From NCBI GenBank assembly GCA_003520925.1, contig DOTV01000075.1, positions 18,806-45,394 of the forward strand: 26,589 bases of DNA, given 5' to 3'. Made by a program: the position numbers and the translations under genes. Positions within the stretch are counted from its first letter, which is position 1; each line of letters begins with the position of its first letter. The DNA comes from Bacteroidales bacterium. GTDB lineage: Bacteria > Bacteroidota > Bacteroidia > Bacteroidales > VadinHA17. This document shows positions 21,496 to 26,589 of the stretch, in pieces. The notes below the pieces were generated by a model. The model saw only the letters and a program-made list of their open reading frames with translations, was not told where the DNA came from and did no database searches.

Positions 21496-22323
21496 ATGTT
21501 AAAACACGGAATAAATATTCCAGGACTTAAATACGGGGAAACAGGGAACTTCCTTCTGATTGCCGGTCCTTGTGTTGTTGAGAGTGAGGATAATGTATTT
21601 GAGATCGCAGAGCATCTTGTTAACCTGTCCGATAAATTTAAGCTTCCGTTTGTTTTCAAAGCTTCATACAGGAAAGCCAACAGATCAAAAGCCGATTCCT
21701 TTACTGGTATTGGAGACAAACCGGCACTTGAGATTCTGGCCAAAGTAAAGAAACATTTCTCAATCCCTGTTATAACCGATATACACAATCCGCCTGAAGC
21801 ACAAAGTGCTGCCGGATATGTTGACATCCTTCAGATCCCTGCCTTTTTATGTCGTCAGACGGATCTTCTAACGGCTGCTGCAAAAACCGGGAAGTGGATA
21901 AACATAAAGAAGGGTCAGTTCTTATCGGGTGCATCAATGAGATTTGCGGTGGATAAAGTAAAGGAATCAGGAAACGAAAGGATTATGCTTACTGACCGCG
22001 GAAATATGTTCGGTTACCAGGATCTTGTGGTGGATTTCAGAAATATTCCTGTTATGCAGGAGATAGGAGTCCCGGTCATCATGGATATTACTCATTCACT
22101 CCAGCAGCCTAACCAGGAAAAGGGAGTCTCCGGAGGAAACCCCTCCATGATAGAAACCATAGGTAAAGCAGCAATAAGTGTCGGAGCCGATGGAATTTTC
22201 ATTGAAACTCATCCTGATCCTGCTTCAGCAAAATCAGACGGTGCAAACATGCTCATTCTTTCAAAAATGGAACAACTTTTAATAATGCTTACGGAATTAA
22301 GGAAAACAATCAATACCTTTTAA
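21496..22323 (+). CDS. kdsA: 3-deoxy-8-phosphooctulonate synthase (KDO-8-P synthase)
   Basis: This 275-residue TIM-barrel enzyme condenses phosphoenolpyruvate with arabinose 5-phosphate to KDO-8-phosphate for lipopolysaccharide inner core. Motifs are IAGPCVVES (22-30), FKASYRKANRS, TDIHNPPEAQ, LQIPAFLCRQTDLL, NIKKGQFL, DRGNMFGYQDLVVDFR, MDITHSLQQP and FIETHPDPASAKSDG. C26 in IAGPCV corresponds to the metal-ligand cysteine of class II (metal-dependent) enzymes such as Aquifex KdsA; the class I E. coli enzyme has asparagine there. The ATG at 21496 is preceded by TATCTTTA, one mismatch to a -7 box but very close to the start. It confirms a Gram-negative envelope. Confidence 0.95.
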   Translation: MLKHGINIPGLKYGETGNFLLIAGPCVVESEDNVFEIAEHLVNLSDKFKLPFVFKASYRKANRSKADSFTGIGDKPALEILAKVKKHFSIPVITDIHNPPEAQSAAGYVDILQIPAFLCRQTDLLTAAAKTGKWINIKKGQFLSGASMRFAVDKVKESGNERIMLTDRGNMFGYQDLVVDFRNIPVMQEIGVPVIMDITHSLQQPNQEKGVSGGNPSMIETIGKAAISVGADGIFIETHPDPASAKSDGANMLILSKMEQLLIMLTELRKTINTF

Positions 22324-22348
22324 TTAATAATAACAAAAAACAATTCTC

Positions 22349-23050
22349 ATGAAAAAACTATTTCTCGCAGTTTCATTTCTTCTTGCAGTTGCAGCCCTGA
22401 ATGCCCAGTCGCTTGAGGATATTATTGGCAAGTATACGGTGGCAAACAAGCTAGACAAGATCTCAAATTTCAAGACTATCCGGATCTCAGCCAAGACAGC
22501 AGTGATGGGTATGGACATGCCCATGGAAATATGGATGAAGAATCCAAACAAATTTAAAAGTGTTACCAGCTTTAACGGACAGGATATTATCCAGGTCTTT
22601 GATGGTGAAAAGGGTTATATGGTAAACCCCATGGCAGGTTCATCGGACCCTGTTGAAATGACTGCTGACCAGGTTAAAGAGATAGGAAGGAACAATATGT
22701 TCAATAACTACATGGCACAGTATATGAAAGACGGGAAGCTCGCTCTTGAAGGTGAGGATAATGTAAACGGCAAGCCGGCTTACAAGGTTAAGGCAGCACT
22801 TGACGGAGGAAACTCGGCAATGATGTTCATTGACAAATCTACTTACCTGATTCTGAAAACTGTTGCTGATGTCAGCCAGAATGGAATGGCAATGACAGTG
22901 GAATCGTATCCCACAGAATATACCGAAACCAACGGGATCTTTCTGCCTATGAAGACAACCACATCTGCAAGCGGAATGGAGATTGTGACCACCTTTACAA
23001 AAGTCGAGGTTGATGTACCTATGGAGGATAGCGTATTCAAGATAAAATAA
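22349..23050 (+). CDS. LolA-like secreted protein
   Basis: This 233-residue protein has a clear signal peptide (hydrophobic LFLAVSFLLAVAALNA, cleavage before Q20). The mature chain shows the pattern of the LolA/LolB-like fold. It starts with IIGKYTVANKLDKISNFKT, then strands such as AKTAVMGMDMPMEIWMKNPN and a characteristic DGEKGYMVNPMAG loop. Later come KPAYKVKA, STYLILKT and the C-terminal VDVPMEDSVFKIK. Bacteroidota encode many such proteins annotated as outer membrane lipoprotein-sorting protein; most are probably lipid-binding periplasmic proteins, not the true LolA chaperone. It lies 25 bp after kdsA on the same strand, so co-transcription with LPS synthesis is plausible. It ends before a palindromic spacer. 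Confidence 0.82.
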   Translation: MKKLFLAVSFLLAVAALNAQSLEDIIGKYTVANKLDKISNFKTIRISAKTAVMGMDMPMEIWMKNPNKFKSVTSFNGQDIIQVFDGEKGYMVNPMAGSSDPVEMTADQVKEIGRNNMFNNYMAQYMKDGKLALEGEDNVNGKPAYKVKAALDGGNSAMMFIDKSTYLILKTVADVSQNGMAMTVESYPTEYTETNGIFLPMKTTTSASGMEIVTTFTKVEVDVPMEDSVFKIK

Positions 23051-23070
23051 ATCCCGGATATACACCCTCC

Positions 23071-23086
23071 TCCCCCCAAGCGGGGA
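23071..23086. repeat. Short C/G-rich palindrome (partial family copy)
   Basis: TCCCC-CCAAGC-GGGGA forms a small hairpin 20 bp after the LolA-like gene. It resembles a half-copy of the C/G-rich units near 16.8 and 23.6 kb but lacks the GATTTAGGGGT tail. Confidence 0.45.
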
Positions 23087-23113
23087 CTGAAATCCAGTAA
23101 TGTTTTAAATAAT

Positions 23114-23143
23114 TGTAGGGGCTTAGCATGCTACGCCCCTACA
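23114..23143. repeat. 30-bp near-perfect palindrome between convergent transcripts
   Basis: TGTAGGGGC (23114-23122) and GCCCCTACA (23135-23143) enclose an inner TAGCATGCTA palindrome; only one pair across the 30 bp is mismatched. It lies between the 3' end of the LolA-like gene and the 3' end of rnpB and could serve as a bidirectional transcription terminator or RNA-end stabiliser. It looks like a dispersed repeat unit. Confidence 0.6.
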
Positions 23144-23148
23144 TTGTT

Positions 23149-23540
23149 TACAGCCGGCCTGTAAGCCGGATTCTGTTCCTGTTCGTTCATCTGCAAAAGA
23201 CATTTGAACCGGTTTCCATCATTTATCTTGTCCCGCAATCACTTACGGGATCATACGACCTACCCCCCGGCATCGGACGAGCAGTCCTTGGCGCCGGTAT
23301 ACATGGTCTTTCAACCCATAAGGTGTACGGCTCACAGTGTCACCACCATGACCGGTGAGCTCTTACCTCACCTTTTCACCCTTTCCCCTGAGCAAAGCCG
23401 AAGGGGAGGTTATTTTCTGTTACACTACTATACCCTCGCGGATATCTTCCCGTTAGGAAGCATGGCGCTCTATGTTGTCCGGACTTTCCTTTCCCCTCTT
23501 CGACTATGCTCCGAGGAGAACGATGAAACAGCCTGCTGCA
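23149..23540 (-). ncRNA. rnpB: RNase P RNA (bacterial type A)
   Basis: The catalytic RNA of ribonuclease P trims tRNA 5' leaders. On the minus strand the 5' part contains GGAAAGGAAAGTCCGGAC, the hallmark conserved region I. The 3' part contains ACAGAATCCGGCTTACAGGC, the conserved region V and P4 strand. Helix P1 can form between GCAGCAGGC (23539-23531) and GCCGGCTGT near the 3' end, with an A-G mismatch. Length is about 390 nt, normal for the phylum. A perfect TATCTTTG -7 box at 23551-23544 fits the 5' end. Spurious open frames of up to 138 codons cross this gene on the plus strand and are not real. Exact ends are estimates, good to about 10 nt. Confidence 0.95.
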
Positions 23541-23543
23541 ATG

Positions 23544-23551
23544 CAAAGATA
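23544..23551 (-). promoter_or_regulatory. -7 box of rnpB
   Basis: The minus strand reads TATCTTTG, a perfect TAnnTTTG match, ending 4-5 nt before the predicted first base of RNase P RNA helix P1. At the expected -33 position only TTTA-like sequence is present. The position relative to the mature RNA supports it strongly. Confidence 0.6.
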
Positions 23552-23599
23552 AGAAAAACAGTGAAAACTCTTAAATTTACTACTTTTGAAAATTCAAAA

Positions 23600-23629
23600 A
23601 GTCCCCCCTGGGGGATTTAGGGGTAAAAA
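23600..23629. repeat. C/G-rich palindrome with GATTTAGGGGT tail
   Basis: This 30-bp copy starts AGTCCCCCCTGGGGG and ends GATTTAGGGGTAAAAA, differing by one base from 16837-16866. CCCCC/GGGGG forms a tight hairpin. It lies between rnpB (minus) and queA (plus), upstream of both, so here it is not a terminator for either neighbour. Confidence 0.6.
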
Positions 23630-23683
23630 AACACGAGATTGACTTGCATAGAACGATCCGATATAGGTTGTAAATTTCCCTGA

Positions 23684-24889
23684 ATGAACAGTATCAACAT
23701 TGCCGATTATGATTATCACCTCCCTGAGGATAGGATAGCTCAGTACCCGGTTGCAGACCGTGATGGCTCAAAACTTCTTATCTCCAGCGGAACCAAAATA
23801 AATTCGGATGTTTTCCGGAACATATACAGATATATTCCTGCCGGATCATTACTTGTTTTCAATAACACACGGGTAATCAGGGCCCGACTTCTGTTTCAGA
23901 AAAAATCGGGAGCTGGAATTGAAATATTATGCCTTGATCCGCTTAATCCTGCTTCATATGAATTATCTTTTTCATCAGAGAGCCCTGTTGATTGGAGATG
24001 CATGATCGGAAACCTGAAAAAGTGGAAAAGCGGCAGACTTTCATTGAAATATTTTTATAACAGGGAAGAACATGAGCTTCATGCTGAAAGGATCTGCAAC
24101 GAGGAAGATGCCTGGAGGGTCAGATTCAGCTGGGATAATAGCAATTTGAGCTTTGGCGACGTGATTGAAGCATCAGGACATACACCCCTGCCGCCCTATA
24201 TAACCAGGATGGATGAGGAGGAAGATTCAGCCAGGTACCAGACAGTATATTCAGCAGTAAAGGGGTCAGTTGCCGCCCCGACAGCTGGCCTCCATTTCAC
24301 GGAAAATGTTTTTATGGACCTTGCCGGAAAAGGTATAAAAAATGCAAATATCACCCTTCATGTCGGAGCAGGTACATTTCAACCTGTTAAAACTTCAGAT
24401 GTGTCGCAACATGAAATGCACAGCGAACATTTTTTTGTAACAAATGATACAATCGATGAACTGATTGAGAATCAAAGCAGAATAATTGCAGTTGGAACCA
24501 CATCGGTGAGAACACTCGAAAGCCTCTACTGGTTAGGGGTTAAAGCAACAACCGACACCAAACTGCCTTTGGGGAATCTGAAAATTGAACAATGGGAACC
24601 CTATAAAAATGACCCGGAGATAAGCGTATCAGATTCACTGAATGCACTGAAAACTATTATGAAGAATAATGATATTAATCTCCTGCACGCTTCAACAAAG
24701 ATAATAATAGTCCCCGGCTATAAATTCAGAATGATAAAAGGTATCATCACTAATTTTCATCAGCCCAGAAGTACCCTTCTTCTTCTGATTTCTGCCTGGA
24801 CGGGAAAAAAGTGGAAACAAATTTACAGATATGCATTTGAAAACGGGTTCAGGTTTTTAAGTTATGGAGATAGTTCATTACTGATCTGA
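23684..24889 (+). CDS. queA: S-adenosylmethionine:tRNA ribosyltransferase-isomerase (long form)
   Basis: This 401-residue QueA-family protein transfers the ribosyl group of SAM to 7-aminomethyl-7-deazaguanine in tRNA, forming epoxyqueuosine. Family motifs run through it: IADYDYHLPEDRIAQYPVADRDGSKLL near the N-terminus (6-32), NNTRVIRARL, PLPPYITR, RYQTVYS, SVAAPTAGLHF, TLHVGAGTFQPV and AVGTTSVRTLES. Near the end are VPGYKFR, TNFHQPRSTLLLL and FLSYGDSSL. Usual QueA is about 340-350 residues. The extra length lies mainly between RTLESLYWLG and IIVPGYKFR, an insertion of several dozen residues. Bacteroidota can carry both standard and long paralogues, so this may be the long one with altered specificity. 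It is a single gene divergent from rnpB. Confidence 0.88.
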   Translation: MNSINIADYDYHLPEDRIAQYPVADRDGSKLLISSGTKINSDVFRNIYRYIPAGSLLVFNNTRVIRARLLFQKKSGAGIEILCLDPLNPASYELSFSSESPVDWRCMIGNLKKWKSGRLSLKYFYNREEHELHAERICNEEDAWRVRFSWDNSNLSFGDVIEASGHTPLPPYITRMDEEEDSARYQTVYSAVKGSVAAPTAGLHFTENVFMDLAGKGIKNANITLHVGAGTFQPVKTSDVSQHEMHSEHFFVTNDTIDELIENQSRIIAVGTTSVRTLESLYWLGVKATTDTKLPLGNLKIEQWEPYKNDPEISVSDSLNALKTIMKNNDINLLHASTKIIIVPGYKFRMIKGIITNFHQPRSTLLLLISAWTGKKWKQIYRYAFENGFRFLSYGDSSLLI

Positions 24890-24917
24890 TGAATAAAAGG
24901 TGGCGTAAATAATCAAT

Positions 24918-25010
24918 GTTTGGAGTGCCTAGAGTGCCTAGAGTGCATTGAGTTAGTTACTGGTTTTTCTAAACTTTAAGTACTCCAAACTCTAGCTCAC
25001 TCCAAGTACT
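24918..25010. repeat. 9-bp tandem repeat with inverted partner
   Basis: GAGTGCCTA occurs twice in tandem (24923-24931, 24932-24940), followed by degenerate units GAGTGCATT and GAGTTAGTT. Downstream, 24981-25010 contains CTCCAAACTCTAGCTCACTCCA, roughly the reverse complement of the first block. The whole could fold into an imperfect hairpin with a loop near 24960-24980. It follows queA and may act in 3'-end formation, but looks like a small repeat family. Confidence 0.5.
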
Positions 25011-25036
25011 GATTTTAATCATTTGTCAAAATTCTT

Positions 25037-25067
25037 TTTGAATATAGATTGATTATTCGTTAATTTG
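25037..25067 (+). promoter_or_regulatory. Candidate promoter of the small membrane protein gene
   Basis: TTTG (25037-25040), a 19-bp spacer and TTAATTTG (25060-25067) match the phylum's consensus with one mismatch in the -7 box. Transcription would start near 25074, 12 nt before the ATG at 25086. Confidence 0.4.
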
Positions 25068-25085
25068 TTAACTAAAAGATTCGGT

Positions 25086-25331
25086 ATGAACGATAATAAG
25101 ATAATGAAACAGATGACTGCCATTTTCAGTCTGTTCATGGTATTTTTCTATTTAGGGGTTGGGATATTCCTGTTATTCTTTTTTGATTCGGAGCAGAGTA
25201 TGCTGGGGAAACCTGTGTTTACTATATTTGGTGTGTTTTGTATATTCTATGGTTTGTACAGGGCTTATACAACATATGTAAGTATTGTGAAACTATTTTT
25301 CAGGCACCAGGATGAAGATGACGATCGATAA
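25086..25331 (+). CDS. Small two-helix membrane protein
   Basis: 81 residues from the ATG at 25086; a TTG at 25065 would add 7 residues. Two hydrophobic helices are visible, about residues 8-31 (MTAIFSLFMVFFYLGVGIFL onward) and 42-64 (VFTIFGVFCIFYGLYRAYTT). A short linker containing SEQSMLGKP joins them, and an acidic tail ends DEDDDR. Both ends would lie on the same side, probably cytoplasmic. No named family is recognised. It is on the same strand as, and 161 bp before, the PstS-like lipoprotein gene. Co-occurrence would be the only functional hint. The length and two well-formed helices make a real gene likely. Confidence 0.75.
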   Translation: MNDNKIMKQMTAIFSLFMVFFYLGVGIFLLFFFDSEQSMLGKPVFTIFGVFCIFYGLYRAYTTYVSIVKLFFRHQDEDDDR

Positions 25332-25492
25332 CTGACTAAAATATCTATTGGCATAAGCTTTGCAGTAATGCTGTTATGAAATAAGACAAAGGCTCTTAAA
25401 ATATTAAGTAAATGAAGTTAGAAGTAGTTTGTCAAAATTTTATTATTATTGCATTCCGGAGTTTTTCACCAATGATCTATACAACCGTGAGA

Positions 25493-26452
25493 ATGAAATC
25501 CCGAAAGTTTTTAACATCAGGAATCTGTTTTCTGTATGTCTGGATATTATCATTTTTCCTTTTCTCCTGCAATTCCGGAAAGCCTAAAGAGGTTTTGACT
25601 ACACCTACAAGCGGGAATATTAAAATCTCTGTGGATGAATCTTTTCAACCTCTTATTGATACTGAAGTGTTTACTTTCACTTCCCTCTACCAGAGGGCGC
25701 AGATTAACCCGGAATATAAGCCTGAATTTGATGTCGTAAATGATTTTATGAATGATTCAGTGGTGGTTATGGTAACCAGCAGAAAACTATCTGACAGCCA
25801 GCTGCAATATCTTCGCGAAGATCTTATTATAGGTCGTACAATCACATTTGCCTATGATGCCCTCGCTCTTATAACGAACAGGCAAAACATCGATACACTA
25901 GTTTCATATAATAATGTCAGGGATATTTTCAAAGGGAAAATTATTAACTGGAAGGAAATAAATGCAAACTCGAAACTTGGCAGGATAAGTGTTATTTTCG
26001 ACAGTAACAAATCAGGTAATATAAGGTATTTCAAAGAGCTGTTTGGAATAAACGACAGCCTCGGTAATAATTTTTATGCGGTTAACAGCAATGCCGAAGT
26101 GATAGACTTTGTATCAAGGAATCCTGAGGCAATGGGGATTATAAGCGCGAACTGGATAAGCGATAAAGATGATCCTGTAAGCAGAAGCTTTATTAAAAAG
26201 GTGAATGTACTGGCTGTTTCCCAGCAGTTTGTTAATGACGGATCATATTATCGACCGGCCCAGGGATCGATTGCAAATAAATCATATCCATTTATCAGAG
26301 AGGTTTATCTTATTTCAAGAGAGTCTCACAGAGGGCTGGGATCAGGATTTATCCAGTGGGTGACTTCCCAGCAGGGACAGACTATTGTCCTGAAATCAGG
26401 TCTGGTTCCTGCAACAATGCCGGTAAGGCTGGTTCAGATTAGTAAAGAATAA
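25493..26452 (+). CDS. PstS-like substrate-binding lipoprotein
   Basis: About 319 residues from the ATG at 25493. An upstream ATG at 25412 adds 27 residues that do not fit a signal peptide. A lipoprotein signal ends FLFSC, with the cysteine at position 26 as the likely acylated residue. The mature part resembles the type 2 periplasmic phosphate-binding (PBP-like) domain. It has NIKISVDESFQPLID at the start, VMVTSRKLSDSQ, AYDALALITN, and VRDIFKGKIINWKEIN, which is the family's hallmark, then FDSNKSGNIRYFKELF and EAMGIISANWISD. No pstCAB transporter genes are adjacent in the window, so it may work in sensing or with a transporter elsewhere. It might also bind a ligand other than phosphate. Confidence 0.85.
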   Translation: MKSRKFLTSGICFLYVWILSFFLFSCNSGKPKEVLTTPTSGNIKISVDESFQPLIDTEVFTFTSLYQRAQINPEYKPEFDVVNDFMNDSVVVMVTSRKLSDSQLQYLREDLIIGRTITFAYDALALITNRQNIDTLVSYNNVRDIFKGKIINWKEINANSKLGRISVIFDSNKSGNIRYFKELFGINDSLGNNFYAVNSNAEVIDFVSRNPEAMGIISANWISDKDDPVSRSFIKKVNVLAVSQQFVNDGSYYRPAQGSIANKSYPFIREVYLISRESHRGLGSGFIQWVTSQQGQTIVLKSGLVPATMPVRLVQISKE

Positions 26453-26460
26453 AGTAAAAG

Positions 26461-26490
26461 ATTGCTTCTCACGCTTTGCGTGATCGCAAT
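26461..26490. repeat. Compound hairpin repeat
   Basis: ATTGC (26461-26465) pairs with GCAAT (26486-26490), enclosing CACGC-TTT-GCGTG (26470-26482). The inner 11-nt core matches 21397-21407. It lies just after the PstS-like gene and could end its transcript, or be a dispersed palindromic repeat. Confidence 0.5.
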
Positions 26491-26564
26491 GACAGAATAA
26501 AAAAGAATACAATTAACTAAGAAATAAATAATTAAACAATAAATATTCTTCAAATTTGAAAGCT

Positions 26565-26589
26565 ATGAAAAGTTCGATGTTTGGTAAAA
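26565..26589 (+). CDS. Possible start of a truncated gene at the window edge
   Basis: An ATG at 26565 opens MKSSMFGK and runs off the end. A basic start followed by polar residues could begin a signal peptide, and a 112-bp AT-rich gap separates it from the PstS-like gene. A perfect palindrome TTCAAATTTGAA (26550-26561) lies immediately upstream. Too little is present to name a product. Confidence 0.35.

Noticed and set aside
23204..23620. 138-codon open frame on the plus strand, plus a 76-codon one at 23128-23358
   Set aside because: Both lie across the RNase P RNA gene on the opposite strand, whose conserved core sequences explain the region. Their translations show no protein family.
24923..24958. 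CRISPR-like repeats
   Set aside because: The 9-bp units are directly tandem, without spacers, and no cas gene is present.

Overview
This looks like a chromosomal segment of an anaerobic or fermentative member of the Bacteroidota, probably Bacteroidales-like. Supporting signs are two secreted DUF4252 proteins, an ECF sigma/membrane anti-sigma pair without Shine-Dalgarno-type starts, several TAnnTTTG -7 boxes with an occasional TTTG -33 box, signal peptides ending in ...AQ or ...GQ, and a fermentative acetate/acyl kinase operon. I see no plasmid, prophage, transposase or CRISPR. The window is mostly core metabolism separated by repeat-rich spacers.

Layout. At 97-2294 (minus) lies a four-gene stress-signalling-type operon: DUF4252, ECF sigma factor, single-pass anti-sigma-like protein, second DUF4252. 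At 2399-2668 (plus) a promoter is followed by a decayed tRNA-Lys(CUU)-like remnant, an intact tRNA-Lys(UUU) and a bidirectional UUCG-loop terminator. At 2703-5455 (minus) are an XRE regulator, pyrK-pyrD (class 1B dihydroorotate dehydrogenase) and an Lrp/AsnC regulator. A 667-bp gene-free, very AT-rich spacer at 5456-6122 carries four copies of a TTACA-N2-TGTAA palindrome. It is followed by an outer-membrane-type protein (minus) and a divergent SDR (plus).

At 7479-12684 (minus) is the metabolic centrepiece, a tightly spaced pta-ackA-ptb-ptb2-buk operon. It converts acetyl-CoA and butyryl- or branched acyl-CoA to acids with ATP formation. Divergent from it is a 978-residue FAD/Fe-S 2-hydroxyacid dehydrogenase (plus), which could supply pyruvate from a 2-hydroxyacid such as lactate.

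The right half holds a nitrilase-family amidase, an unrecognised membrane-anchored 384-residue protein and a gamma-glutamyltransferase lipoprotein (all minus). It also holds rarA, class II kdsA and a LolA-like secreted protein (plus), the RNase P RNA gene rnpB (minus, 23149-23540), a long-form queA, a small two-helix membrane protein and a PstS-like lipoprotein (plus). The first codons of a further gene start at the right edge.

Spacers contain several small repeat families: a C/G-rich palindrome with a GATTTAGGGGTAAAAA tail (near 16.8, 21.4, 23.1 and 23.6 kb), a 30-bp GGGGC/GCCCC palindrome, 7-bp and 9-bp tandem words, and a CACGC-TTT-GCGTG hairpin. The best candidates for undescribed biology are the DUF4252-bracketed ECF operon, the palindrome-studded spacer next to the XRE gene, the divergent second ptb, and the composite palindromic spacer elements. 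All assignments come from reading the sequence; no database search was run.
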